NCBI RefSeq assembly: GCF_022539665.2
Contig: NC_081333.1
Location: 10,724,971 to 10,788,970 of the forward strand
Reading direction: 5' to 3'
Origin: Daphnia carinata
Lineage: Eukaryota; Arthropoda; Branchiopoda; Diplostraca; Daphniidae
DNA: 64,000 nucleotides
A model generated the notes under the pieces. The model saw only the letters and a program-made list of their open reading frames with translations, ran no database searches and was not told where the DNA came from. Below, piece by piece: positions 25,756 through 37,807 of this stretch (its first letter is position 1; each line of letters opens with the position of its first letter). Position numbers and translations under genes: made by a program.

Positions 25756-26897
25756 GATTTGTTTATCAACCAAGCGTTCATTTTTTGTTTTGCCTAGGCC
25801 TCTCTCTCTATACTATATGTATTATAAAAAGAAAGCTAAAATTGTTTGTGTGTCTTCCAAACAAGTTTCAATCCGTTTCACTTCAACGTATTGTTCACGA
25901 AAAAAAAAAGTGCCAAAAAAAAAAAAAGGAGAAAGAGTTGATTTTATACAAGAAAAAGGGCATAATGGGCTGTTGGCGTGAGCCTGTGATTTGTTGTTCT
26001 GATTTCCGGAGGAATAGAAAAGTAAATGGCAGCACGTTCACGTCTAATGGTTGAATGTACCGGTTGTGTCTACTGAGAGACGGGGGCGATTAAATTTGCA
26101 TTACAATGGGGGTCGGTATTTGCATGAAGGCGAGCAGCCAGTTGCCATTAACTGCTCTTCTTCTACATTTTTCTTCTGTACGTTTTTGATCGTTTGCCTC
26201 ATTCCCCCCCCCCCCCCCTTCTCGTGAATACCTTGAATACCTACGTTCAACAACATCCACTTGTTCCTCTTCATTGCATATCTACCCTCTTTTTGGAGGG
26301 GACTTTTGGAAAACAAAAAAAAAAACAAAAATTGTAGACGCCGTTTTACTTTGACAGAGTCTTCCAAATGATTTTCGTTCGTTGTTTTCATTATGATCGA
26401 CATACGAGCTGCAGGTCAGAGATTAATCTCTCTTCCTTCTCCTCCTTCTTCATTCCTCCCCTGTACATATTGAAAATCCTTCACAAAATAATAGTTATAA
26501 TAATATAATATACACACCGGTACAAAAATACAAGAAAATAGCCAGCAACTCCCAAATGGCTAAAAGGCAAAACGCCCACGCCCCGTCTTCTGCGGCGGGG
26601 CGGTTTCGGTGAGTTGAGACGATAAATTTCACAGATATAAAAATTAAAAATAAAATTAAGAAAAAAAAAAAAAATGAAGAGTAAAAAGTTTGCATTTGGC
26701 GTGAGTTCCCATCTGTCCACCTTTTTATGTATAAATATTTCACATTTATTATAACCCCATCTCCCCCCCCCTCCACCCAAGAAAACTCTATTGTTTCCCT
26801 AAAAAATGTGTTCTTCTCGCGTGTTTGAGTGTTTCCAAACTTTTATTCCATCTAGTAATAAAAAAAAAATTAAAATCAAATACAGAGGAACAATAAA
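25756..26897 (+). other. Probable 3' UTR and polyadenylation signals of the receptor gene
   Basis: No further coding is seen after the stop at 25753-25755. Canonical AATAAA hexamers on the + strand occur at 26649-26654, 26857-26862 and 26892-26897. The first is followed by a genomic A run. Which, if any, is used cannot be decided from sequence. The stretch also holds a C14 run near 26205 and a short GC hairpin near 26579-26602. Confidence 0.45.
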
Positions 26898-28224
26898 AAG
26901 AGAATTTACAACAGCAACACAAATTGTTTCTAAACCAATAGACACAAATGAGTGTCTCTATTTTCATTTTTTGTTTTTTTGTTTTTAAAGGGAGATATCC
27001 TCATCTACTGCACAAGGTAAATCATCTAATAAATTACCTTTGCTCTCTCTATGGCTCTGTCCACTTTATCTCTTTAACAATAGGGGCTACTATTGATGCT
27101 CTCATGTTCCGAGTGGGTTATCCTAAAAGAATAATGTCTCGCATTGTGTACCGTCTGCAATGTTGTGCGCAATGATCAGCTTTTGGCGTGTGAGGTCACC
27201 TATAGGACGATCCGGCACATTTTGCTATATCCCACTCTGCCCCCTCCACCTTTTTTTTTTAATGCTGTTACGGACGGATAACCTAGACACTCTGTTGGGG
27301 GTAAATATAGTTTAAAAAAAAAGGGAAAAGAAACAAAAAAAAAAAAAAATTGGGCTCCCCGTAAGGCATACACACGGGCCAAATGACGTAGAAAAATAAA
27401 AGAAGATGGAGTGTAATATGGAGCGTCCCCCTTATAGTGTTGTATACCTATGTGTCGGTTACGTTTACCTACCCCCTCTTTCGCACCCCCTGCCCTTCCT
27501 TGGGAAGAAAAAAATATCGCGCGGGCCCGTTCCATAACGTCACATAAATTCAACGAAAAAGAAAAGTCAGACAGCTTTCAAAAGTGCAAGAGGCCCCCCG
27601 AAATTTTTGTTTTTTTGGCATTACAAAAAAATTTTTTTTTTATTTTTAGGAGGGGGGAGAAGAAAATGGAAGGAAGAGAGAGGAAAAAAAAACGATCGTG
27701 AATCCCTGCTGTTTTATGGGCCTTTTTTTTTTCCTCCCCCCATTTTTTACCTATTTATGTAATATATATACATGCAGTGTATATACGTAAGCGTACTTGC
27801 GGCAGCCGTACGAAATATAGTGAATTATCGTAACGCTCCTCCGTGGAGAAATACGTCATCCATCACGGGCCAAGATTGGGTGACTTTTCTTTTCTAACAC
27901 GGAATTATTTATCGTTTTCTTTTTTCTTTTCTTTCTTTCTTTTTTTAAATATCCGTTTTCTTGTATGTACAAATGCTAACCTTCACCGCTACGCCAATTA
28001 CAAGCGCCATTTTTTCCCGGGTACCTCATTTTTGCACCTGTACCTGGCAAAAAAAAAAGTGTGTTGTCCACTTCATGATATTCTTTTCCTTTTCTCATTA
28101 AATTTTGTTTCAATACGGTGAAAAAGGCTGACCTGATTGTAATCATTTCTCTCTCTGTGTGGGCCCACACAATCATATCCTTGTATCTAAGGCAGAAAAG
28201 AAATGATTACATTTTTTTGTTTCG

Positions 28225-28413
28225 CTAAAGGGACTCATCATCGCCATTGGCTTCTTCACGACGATTACCTAGCGAACGGCACTTGCACGCGCACTTGATG
28301 CAAATGGCGGGGTAGAGAGAGACGAGGATGTTGTATTGGTTAAGGTAGTCGTCTGCGAACCGGACGACGAGATGATTATAGACCACTAGTTCATTATCGG
28401 TAGTATATAACAT
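28225..28413 (-). CDS. Unassigned 62-residue ORF or terminal exon (strand uncertain)
   Basis: The minus-strand frame from an ATG at 28413 to a TAG at 28225 has a strong excess of C at third positions (runs of GTC, CTC, TAC, AAC, TGC codons), unlike the surrounding DNA. It ends in a Cys- and Lys-rich stretch (CIKCACKC) and an acidic tail. There is no signal peptide and no family I recognise. The same bases on the + strand, 28273-28389, give an acidic protein-like frame with G-rich first positions after a possible acceptor (CCTAG), ending at a stop. Either strand could be real, or the bias may be chance. Confidence 0.3.
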   Translation of the reverse strand: MLYTTDNELVVYNHLVVRFADDYLNQYNILVSLYPAICIKCACKCRSLGNRREEANGDDESL

Positions 28414-29429
28414 TCTTTTTTTTTGTTTTGTTTCTTCGTTTAAAACACAGAGAGATCCAAGACTCCTCCTCTTTTCTTCTTCTTGAAAAATGTAGTATAG
28501 AAATTGAGCCCGAAAGCGTTGACGTGCCACGCATCAAACAAGCACCAGAGGGAAAAGAAAAAATCCCTAACGTTTAATTTTTTTCTTTTCTTTTTCTTTT
28601 CCTCCCGCTTGTGTCTAGTGTAGTAAGCGATGTATATTTTGGTTGGCTGCTTATGTAATTGGGGTTAATGGCGTAGCAGCATGAACGCTAAAAGAAAAAC
28701 ACATTTGCTGCCCCCACCGAGTTTTCCATGCGGATGAAACGCATAAACGACGTGCCAGCAGTTTTTTCTTTCTTTCTTTTTTTTTCGTTTTACAACGGAA
28801 CGTCACAGCAGCAACTGTGTTATCTCTGATTCAAATCAACAAAAGAATATATCCTATGATTTTTTTTTTCTTACGTTTTTTTCATGACGATGGCAGCCGC
28901 TCGTCGTCTACACGGCAAAGTGGCGTGAGCGATTCCAATCAAGATACAAACAATTAACGATCGACCAGCCGCCATCATCCATTTTGCCTTCCTGATTTTT
29001 GGTCTTCTTCTTCTTCTTTCGGGTGTGTGTATACATAAGGCGGCGGGCCGCTTCGAAGAGTTCGATCAGAATCTCACTTATGGCCAGCCGTTACTCCCGA
29101 CGCCTGTTTCTCTCTCTTTTTTTCTTCCCCCCCTTGTGAATGTGAAGCCTCGTTAGATATAGTTTTTGTTGGTCTGGATTGCGCTATGTCTATGGTACTC
29201 ATACAGTTGTTTTCTCGCTTGGCCCTGATCGAAATCAGTGTGTGGCCGACTTCCATATTTCTCTCCCTTCTGACGTCGTTGTTGTTGCTCTTCTTGGTAA
29301 CTCTTTCTTTAACAGGTTGATAAAATATGCTGATGAGTACGCGGCTGCTTAGAACATTTTTGTCTTCCTGTTGCTTCACGAAAAGTCAGGCTAATGATTC
29401 TCAGCGGGGTCTTCTTTTCGTTTCTCCAG

Positions 29430-29639
29430 ATATTCTACAGATACTGCAACACTCTCTTTCGCTGCTGTCGGCCTCGTTTTCAAAACAAAAAAGAATACGT
29501 AATTCTGCCAACCGATGCAGAAAGTTGTTATTTTCAAATGGTTCAAGACTGCTGTCTTGGCTGCCAGCGCAACTATGTATTAATCAATAAAATACGTACA
29601 GTCTTTACTCCTTCTAGTTTCAGTGGCTTGAGAATATAG
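29430..29639 (+). CDS. Possible terminal coding exon, Cys-rich, unassigned
   Basis: A good 3' splice site precedes it: CTAAT branch-like motif at about 29389, then CTTCTTTTCGTTTCTCCAG with the AG at 29428-29429. From there a phase-0 frame runs 69 codons to a TAG at 29637-29639. The peptide is Cys- and aromatic-rich (it begins IFYRYCNTLFRCC and contains QDCCLGC), resembling a juxtamembrane tail, but no family is recognised. No upstream partner exon was identified. A second + frame is also open over much of this interval, so coding is not proven. Confidence 0.28.
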   Translation: MFYRYCNTLFRCCRPRFQNKKEYVILPTDAESCYFQMVQDCCLGCQRNYVLINKIRTVFTPSSFSGLRI

Positions 29640-30005
29640 GTAACACGAAAAGCAGACAAGTCGAGCTTAGTTGCATTTTATATGTATATGTATTTTCATT
29701 CGTTTTATTATTACTATGTTTTCTTTTCTTCCCAAACAAAATGGAAAGAAACGAAAAAAAAATTGAAGACAGAGAGTGTGTTATTGGAGCGTTTGGAGCA
29801 TTCCGACGGACATTGATAATTTACCGCTTCCATAAATCATTCCATTTCTTTTTTTTTTTTTTTTTTTTTTAAAGCTCAAACATTTTTTTTTTTTTCTCTA
29901 CTTGAGACTTTTCTCAGAATATTATATCCGAGCCATGATTTATGTCGCCAATTAAGATCTCTGGTATCATCAGGATAGAAAGGCCAATGGATTGTATATA
30001 CGTTT

Positions 30006-30007
<2 letters not shown>

Positions 30008-30052
<45 letters not shown>
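30008..30052. repeat. (TG)22 microsatellite
   Basis: The longest uninterrupted dinucleotide tract in the window, seen directly. Confidence 0.95.
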
Positions 30053-30053
<1 letters not shown>

Positions 30054-30599
30054 GTCTGCGGGAGAAAAGGAAATCGGGGCGGGAGAAACAAGAAACGAAG
30101 GACAGATGGGAAAAAACGCATTCGATGTAAATACATAAACGGGGCCCTCAATTATGTACACGAATTTTGTGACGGGTTTTGTAATGTATATCTATCGCTG
30201 CATCGTATATACACACGTTTGCACACACAGAGTCGGACGAATCGAAAATATGTAGTTAAAAAAAAGGAAGGCGGTACCGGATCTCTTTAGATTGGCCGAT
30301 TAAATAATTTCTTATCATCAAGGTCGTTCCCTTAATTTCTCTCATTCCTAAGCTTCCGTTTTGGTATTTATTTTTATTTGAAAATTGTTGTTATGTATGT
30401 CGATTGTTTGACAAGTCATGTTTCTATGATAAACTTCCCTTTTTTCCGATGTCCTTGTCAAGATTGACCGACTAATTGCGTCGGCTTCATTTAACAAGAA
30501 AAAACAAAAAGGAATAGATATAGGAAAGCGATCACGACTGCTTGTGAGGTAATATTGGTAGTCGTTTGGAGATTGTCGTTAGGGTGTACTATAGTACCA

Positions 30600-30800
30600 T
30601 TAAAACAATGGTATATTGACTTTGAACTGCAACAACTCAAAAACTATAAATCCCACGAAAAAACAAAGTCAATTTCTTCGATTCCCGTTAAATATTGCAC
30701 ATAAATCTTGTGCATTTATAGCTATATCTTAATTTTTTGGCCAAATAATGAAAAACTCGGGCTTAATTTGTCGGGCTTAGTTTGTCGGGCTTATTTTTTT
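30600..30800 (-). repeat. Inverted, diverged copy of the palindrome-repeat family
   Basis: Read on the minus strand, it starts with three consecutive TAAGCCCGA motifs (from + 30757-30792). It continues with TTTGGCCAAAAAAT and then a TTTTTCGTGGGATTTATAG block, in the same order as the TTTTGGCTAAAAT and CGTGGGACTGATAG blocks of the arrays at 32.1-33.0 and 50.6-51.6 kb. The GCTATAGC palindrome is missing at its expected place. Boundaries are approximate. Confidence 0.6.
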
Positions 30801-32528
30801 TTTTTCGAGTAGATGACATCTCACGCTAAAGACTCATAGACCTCCAGTAAGACTTAATATTATATGTTTAGAAATTAAAGCCATCGGCTTTGAATTTTGC
30901 CTATATAGCTTGTAAGGAAAAAAAAAAGAGGATGAAAGAAGGGAGGAATTTTCGCGGCTCTCGACATGCCCGACCGCCATCATTTGCCGACTGGAATTCT
31001 TCTTTTTTTTTCAATTTTTACGAGCATTTTTTCTTTCCGTTTCGCAGAGAGCCCACCATGAAACATCGTCCTATATATAAATACATAAAGATTTTGATAT
31101 AATAAATATAATAATAAAAAAAAAATGAAGCCGATTTTTCTTCTTCTTCTTTTTTTTTTATTTAGCCCTTCTATTGACCGCTGCTGGGCAAAGCTGGAAA
31201 GACACTAAATAAAAAGGAAGATAAAAAAAAAAGCTACAATTTTGAGCATATCAAAAGACACTGGCTGTGGGCCACCTTTTGATGTTGCAGAGTGGCAGCA
31301 GAATTTTTTTTTTATTTGGCTGGAACCGAAAAAATTCACCGTTCAGCCATCGGTTGTACCGTGCGGAATCATCATCATTATCGTTCGGTATGTAACGGCT
31401 GCTCCTCTTTTCTTTTTATTGGAGATGTGGAGCATCATCTACTTTCTTTCCTGCAGGCCATCTTCGTCTACACACTCGCTTCTTTTTTTTTTTAATAGTC
31501 TGTATTATATGTGTGTGCTCTACCTATGTTCCTTGTACAGGTAAGGTCCTCTACCTTCTTTTGAATCATTAGTCGGTTCGGTTCACTCGCCCCACACCGT
31601 TTCACGTAGTTATTATCAGTTGTATGGCTCTCCTTCTGTCTCTTTTTATGCATATTGCATCATTTGAGTTCTCTGCATCAGAGGGCCGGTGGCCATTTGC
31701 TTCTCGTCTATATGCCCCCCTTTTTTTTTTTCCTCTTTTACGATCTTGCGAACCGCTCGACTTCGTTAGTCGTATGCCATCGCGTGCTAATAGAATGGGA
31801 AGATATTTAAACGAAGCGGGGAGATGTTTAATTTCTTGCCCTTGGGTGATTGAACGCTCTTTGATGAATGAAATGCTGATATCGAGGTGTTAGCTCAAAT
31901 GCATTTAGTCGTGCGACGTACGTGAGATCGACAGCTGTGAGTTTTGACTTCTCTAAACGATCCGTGTCATAAAACGACGAGAATTCCTTTTCGTTTCAAA
32001 TTGGTTTCATTAAAAATTGCTTCTCACTTCAAATTGTTCTTCCTCATTTCATTTTCTAGGGAATGCATAAGGCACAACACGATCCGCGTTTATAAATTTG
32101 AATATTGCGTACAGGTGTGTATTTTCTACACATTTGCAATTGAAAATTGAACGAGGAACACGAAAATGGGCTTCGTTTTCACGTGGAACTGATTACCGTT
32201 TACCTGAGATATACAGTAGCTTTAACACTGAGATGCAGCACAATAGTTTATGAAATATTATTTAAAATAGTTCATAAATGGACGTCTTGACGAGGAAATG
32301 AACCAGTTATTCGAAATAAACATTGGATTTTGAGTATGACTTTTGATTTTGGGCGAATTGCAAAAAGTCGAGTTTAAAAAAATAAGCCCGACAATTGATT
32401 TTTTTTTTTTTTTTTACGTAGTTATGGCTTTAAAACGAGTTACATTTTAGAACTCAGCGTTCAATTGTGAATGTAACGCGTGGTTTTTATTTATTTCCGA
32501 TGGATTTTGGTTTTTAGTCGATTTTGAC

Positions 32529-32560
32529 AAAAGTGGGAAGGCTATAGCCTTCCCACTTTT
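32529..32560. repeat. Perfect 32-bp palindrome, core GCTATAGC
   Basis: Every base from 32529 to 32560 pairs with its mirror position around 32544/32545. The half-site is AAAAGTGGGAAGGCTA. It could extrude as a cruciform or, in RNA, fold as a hairpin or pair between two transcripts. Confidence 0.95.
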
Positions 32561-32873
32561 TCATTTTTGGCTAAAATCTAAATTTCGTTAAAAATACATC
32601 GTTTCGATTGGAAATCACACAAGGATCACGAAAATCGACGTTATTTTCTCGTGGGACTGATAGTTTCAAAGTTATTGGACTTTTAAGTGGATGCGGGGCT
32701 TGAAAAATAAACCCTACAAAATAAGCCCGACATTTCAATAATTTGTTTTTATTTTTAAAAACACAGACATTTCATTAAAATGCGTTATGTTTTTGAATTC
32801 TACGTTTAGTTGTGAATATAGTACGTGGTTTTTATAGATTTTCAAGAGATTTTGGTTTTTGGCTGATTTTGAC

Positions 32874-32905
32874 AAAAGTTAGAAGGCTATAGCCTTCCCA
32901 CTTTT
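32874..32905. repeat. Second palindrome of array 1 (two mismatches)
   Basis: Same 32-bp frame as the copy at 32529-32560, but the left arm reads GTTAGAAGG instead of GTGGGAAGG, so two base pairs are lost. It is centred 345 bp downstream. Confidence 0.9.
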
Positions 32906-35900
32906 TCATTTTTGGCTAAAATTTAGATATCGTTAAAAATGCATCGTTTCGATTCAAAATTAAACGAGGATCACGAAAACGAGCTTCATTTTGACGTGAG
33001 ACTTACGTTCTTTGAATTAAAGGCTTCTTTCCTTTGTTTTTATGTTGTTTTTCCTTAGACAGGTTTTACCCCACGGTGTTTGTTACGCCCTTCAACATCT
33101 ATCTGTTGCACATTTTCTGCGTAACAGGTCCAGAGGACTGTTGCATTATGTTCTTGTTTTTTCCGATAAAAAAAAAATTATCAGGTAAATAATGATAGAA
33201 CTTGACAACGATTGCCAATCAGCGCTCCGGTATTTTTCGCAACATCGAATTAATGAAAATACGTTCACCAGACACGTACGACAAACGCATTCCGATTAAG
33301 GCAGCGTATAATAAACACGAAACTTGTTTACGTATCCCGCGCTACAAAAATAAAAAATGTTCCTAAAATAGTGCAAAATACCACAAACAAGTTTTTTTTT
33401 GTTTTGACTGGCCACGTTCGCTGTTGCGTATAGACAACCGGCCGGTGTGTTGAGATTCCAAGACAATCAACGACCGCCACCTGCGGATCACAACAATATC
33501 TTTTAATAGCATTTCCCGAAAATTTTATTGAAGCATTCCAAGTGTGTCTCCCCACCCAGCTATAATCACGGTGGGTTCTTCCGTCATCAGCGAGAAAAGA
33601 AACAAAACGAAAAAAAAGATTCACGCAGTTCGAACCGAATGGGAAGTGAATGTAGCGAAAAAAACTGCGCTTGCGTCAAATCTATTTTTGTTGTCACAAA
33701 TCGCACGAGTTCAATCGGATCTTACCGACTCGATAGCAACTGCCGACGCGCTCGAACATCTGCGTTTTATGTGGGTAGCTGAAAACGAGTTATGTAAAAA
33801 GCACTGGAACGAAACAAAAACAGGATTTTCGTGGCGTCGGCTATTTTAGTTTTTCCTGTGTGTAAACCTTGTGCGAAATGTTTTGCTTTCTCAAGCCGCG
33901 CTTGAAACTTCTGTCTCGTTTTCTTAGTTCGATTTGTTGTACATTCATTTAATCGCGCACATTTTCAATTGAGTTTTCTTTTTCGGCGTACATCGAATGC
34001 CGTCCGTCTTTAACCCATCTGTTTGGAATGCCATTGCGCGTTTGAATGGATCAAAACGATGTTGGGAAAAAGCCATGCACACACACTAGATCAAATGCTC
34101 TGTAAACATCGATAGACCTTTTTTTTTGGAAATCTTCTTCCACTCAATAACTCTAAATGAATTTTTTTTCCCTTTTATCCATTTTTTTTTTTGATCGGCT
34201 CTTCGTAGCATTGATACAAATCATTTTCTGATTGTAAGCTTACTGTAGATATTTATAGAACGGACAGCCGAAAGGGGCCCAGCTCTATGAAACAGCATCG
34301 TTCTATTTATCGATGATATTTATGGAACCTCTTCTTTTATTGAGTCTCTGTATGCACACAGAGAGATTTCAATGCTAGTAAACGTACACCGATTTGTTGT
34401 ACAAGAACTAAATAATAAATAATAATCATAACAAAAAAAAAAAAGAAAAGGATAGGTGCTATTGGCCCTTCTTTTTGGTGTCCATTGAAAGCGGCTATTG
34501 GGAAAAGCAAAGTGTTGCTTTCTGATGGCGGAGGTGAGTTGTGTTGCCCTTCATTCCACTCAGTTGAACTTGTTGCAGTGACCCTTTTTTTTATTTTTCA
34601 TGCCGGCTGTTGCGGCAGCACCCACCGTTCTATAAACTATAATCATTCAAATGCAGTCAATAAATTTCGTTGTATGTTTAAAAAATTACACAAATCTAGT
34701 AAGGCATAAGCTTCTCTTGACCCGAAAAAAAGAAGAACAGGAAGACGGAAAAAAAAGAGAGGGATCGTCTTCCTTTTTTTGGGGGGGGGGAGTCGTTCCA
34801 TGATATTACAAGATACCATTTTATCCAGTTTATACAAGGAATGGTGGTTGTGTCACACAGTGAAAACATTGGACATTTCTTTTTCGTTCTATAACAAATC
34901 CCCCCTTTCGTCCAACCCCTCATTTTTGAATAGTTTTCACGGTGTCTCGATTTCCCAGTGTGGCATAAAAACGTGTATAGATCTTAGGAGGGGCAACTTT
35001 TATTTGACTCAGACGCCATTTTGATGCTCCCAACTCGTCCACTCGCTGACGATTGTGTCTCTTTATTTATATCCATTTTGTGTGTGTGTGTGTGTGTATG
35101 TGTGTACGTGTGTATGTTTTTTCTTCATTCCCTTTTACGAAAGTCGTGTGCTGCAGCTCGTCATGGAACGCAGAGTAATATACTAGATGCATCAAGGCGA
35201 TCGTAAAACGTGAAAATATGTTCGGTCGTAACTTCTTTCAGTCTGTGGGTTCTACAGCAGTTCAAGTATTCGATCCAGCAACTCGAATTGGGGGATTTCA
35301 AAAAAATTGGAAGAGGGGGAAGCAAACGAAGGGAGTCGTCGAATTGCTGGCCAACTCAAAAAAAAAAAAAAAAAAAAAAGACGATCGTGTCCTTGTTGTC
35401 GCTTGCCCAGTCTCAATGGCATTCTTTCGTCAGTGTATATCTATACTATAAATAGAAAAGAAGATCTAGAGGATAGCCGAGCACAAACAGCTGAGAATCC
35501 TGAGACATCCGCACACACCAAGGTGTAGCTATGGGCTATATAATAGAAGGTAGGAGGTGACGGTAAAGGGAGGATTGGGCGAAATGCAAGTCGTTAAAAT
35601 TGTGTGGCTTTTATTCTCTTCTTCTTCCTTTTTTTTTTGAAAATAATCATAATAATGATAACGGAGCTCACCCGGACCGAAACTGGATGGCTCGTACGCG
35701 CATCAATAGAAGATCATTAGTCAAACGGTGGGGGGAATATGAAGAAGGAGAACAAGAAAATAAAAAGAAGAAGAAAAGCCAAACATTTTTTTTTTTTTTT
35801 ATAACACACACACACAGATACAAAAAAGGCCACGCATCCAAATGGTTTGGAATCTATTTATACGTCGCTGCTCCAGTGACAATTTGCTACAGAAAAAAAT

Positions 35901-36848
35901 GTCGACCATCAACTCGCTTATCTATTTCTTTTTCTCAATGCACAGGAATCTGCCATTAAAACACAATAGGTCAAAAGCCATATAAATGATTCCCTTATAC
36001 AGACACACACAGACACACACACACGATACACGTACTGATTGATGCGCATTTATCTGCGGCGAACTGCTGGACTTGGGAGGATTTGTAGCACGGGAGGGTT
36101 TCGATGGAAGAATGGCAACCAAACAGATTGGTCCGATGTTAGGGGAAGGTCCAATATGGCAAACTGTATCGAACTTGCACACATGAAAAGCACATTATTT
36201 GTTCTTTTTTATTTCTTCCCCTTGCCGGTGTTTTTCTTTCTCGTTCGCCCCTATTTTTAGAAATGAGACAGCAATAAAATTGTGACAGCGTGCTGCCTTT
36301 TGGTACACTGTTGTTGTTTTTGTTTGTTCAAGTTTTTTTTTTTTCTCTTCAATTTTTAGTGTCCTGTAAACTTCCCCAAAATAGGAAATAAAGGTCATCC
36401 GGTCACAGAGTCATATCCGGATATTTGGGGACCGAAAAAAAGAAAAGATTAGACACAAACACAGACGCACAAAAAGCGGATATCATATTTCATCTTCTCC
36501 CTTCACAGTTACCTTTATATAAAAGGTATCATTTACCCTGTACGAAACTGCACCTTTGTTGATTATTTTTGGCCACTTTTTTTCTGTTATTTTGCGCACT
36601 GTGTTTCTCCGTTGAATCGCCTTAGTAATCTACTGAAATAAAAACAAGAGCGAAGGACACAATGTTTCTTCTTGCGTATAGAAAAAAATTCCTTGTTGTC
36701 TGGTCTTATTATTCTTTTGTTTTTACGATTGTTTGTCCCACCACTTGCATTCGTTTTTATCGTCTCCTTCTCTCCTCCCTCATTCTTCCTTAAGTGCTTC
36801 TAATTGGACCGGTCTTCAACAAGCCCTAGTTATATTTCTACTACTTAC

Positions 36849-36940
36849 CTTGTTGATGAAATGGCCACTATGAAAATGGGTTCGTAACAAGTTTTGACGA
36901 GCCCACTAGAGGCACTGCTCTCTTCTCTTTCAAATAACGT
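36849..36940 (-). other. Splice-flanked 92-bp open segment, possible internal exon
   Basis: On the minus strand an acceptor (GTGTGTGTGTAG) leads into 92 bases open in a single frame (TLFEREESSASSGLVK at the start), ending at a near-perfect donor, CAAG|GTAAGT. The other two frames contain stops. No partner exon in compatible phase was found, and the peptide matches nothing I know. Confidence 0.22.
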
Positions 36941-37539
36941 CTACACACACACAAAAAGACTATGTAGTTTTTCTTTGTGTTATATAGGACTTTAAATATA
37001 TTACGCCGTTGTCGCCCCTCAATATTAAAGTGTTATTTTCTTTTAATTGACCAGCAAGCACAGAGCCCGAACTATAACGACCAATAGTGGCCGGGGTCTT
37101 ACATTTAATTGTTGTCCGTTTCTATCTAAACACTACTCGTTAACTCGATTGGGTTCTTACCAGTTCGCCGGGCCAACATTAACTGGCTGGACCGCTAACA
37201 TTTCTTTTTTATTCTTAGTGCAATATCGCAGCAGCAATGAGAGCGATTTAAGTAAAATAGAATAACTCGATGACGGTTCACGCTGAAGTCCTTTCTCTTC
37301 GCGTAAAATACAAACATTCTTTTTCAAATTGGATTGTCTTTTCGTGTTGTTTTTTTTATAGTCCTGTTTAGCCTTAATAATGGGAGCTTATATGTCCTTT
37401 ACACACCGTCCGTATAGACGGACCTTAAAAAAGGAAAGAAAGAAACTGTGGATAGAAATGATTCGGTTAACTGATGAAGGAACGAGGCAGCCAAAAGGCT
37501 TTTTAGCGTGTGGGGGTTATTTAGAAAGACAATTTTAGA

Positions 37540-37663
37540 TATATAAGAGGCATGTTAAGCAGAGATGAGGAGCGCGTGCGTTAATAAACAGATAAAAGTG
37601 AAACGGTCAGCGCAACGAGGCGCACACACTAAAGAAGAAAAGGGAAGGAATAAAAAAAACACA
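37540..37663 (+). promoter_or_regulatory. Candidate TATA promoter with short first exon
   Basis: TATATAAG at 37540-37547 is followed, at about the distance expected for initiation near 37570, by a purine-rich leader that ends in a strong donor, CACAG|GTAAGA (GT at 37664). No initiator consensus is obvious, and no downstream exon was identified, so this is only a candidate. Confidence 0.15.
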
Positions 37664-37786
37664 GGTAAGACATGCACTTCTGTACGTTTAAAAAAAAAAA
37701 GAGGCAAACAAGAGCTGTCTTTTTTTTTTTTTCTTTCTGTGTCTTCAATAAAAGTCTTACTCTGTAATTAGGACAGAGCGCTAGAA

Positions 37787-37807
37787 CCCCCCCCCCCCCC
37801 CCCCCCC
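37787..37807. repeat. C21 homopolymer
   Basis: Twenty-one consecutive C followed within two bases by a T run, seen directly. Confidence 0.9.

Larger units (their letters stand above)
26898..32124. other. Intergenic sequence with two unassigned coding-like segments
   Basis: Mostly AT-rich, with homopolymers, a long GT microsatellite at 30008-30052, and pyrimidine-rich tracts. Two short segments with protein-like composition, at 28225-28413 and 29430-29639, are listed separately. A splice-flanked 84-bp segment at 31457-31540 has a strong acceptor (CTTTCCTGCAG) and donor (CAG|GTAAGG), but it contains a long T run, so I do not call it coding. Confidence 0.5.
32125..33025 (+). repeat. Tandem array 1 of a palindrome-centred repeat (345-bp period)
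   Basis: Two complete palindrome cores, centred at 32544/32545 and 32889/32890, give a period of 345 bp. A partial unit leads into the array from about 32125 (ACGAGGAACACGAAAAT) and the last unit ends near 33025. Shared blocks, in order: GCGTGGTTTTTAT, GATTTTGACAAAAGT, the palindrome, TTTTTGGCTAAAAT, AAAATACATCGTTTCGATT, AGGATCACGAAAA, a CGTGGGACTGATAG-type block, and ATAAGCCCGAC near the unit junction. No protein is encoded. I do not recognise the family; a satellite-like repeat or the non-coding part of a mobile element is possible. Confidence 0.85.

Noticed and set aside
28225-28413. RFADD in the minus-strand reading as a reverse-transcriptase catalytic motif
   Set aside because: No flanking reverse-transcriptase blocks are present before or after it and the protein ends shortly afterwards.
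33544-33849. 101-codon frame with some protein-like composition
   Set aside because: A different open frame overlaps on the opposite strand, codon bias is weak, and there are no splice or promoter signals.
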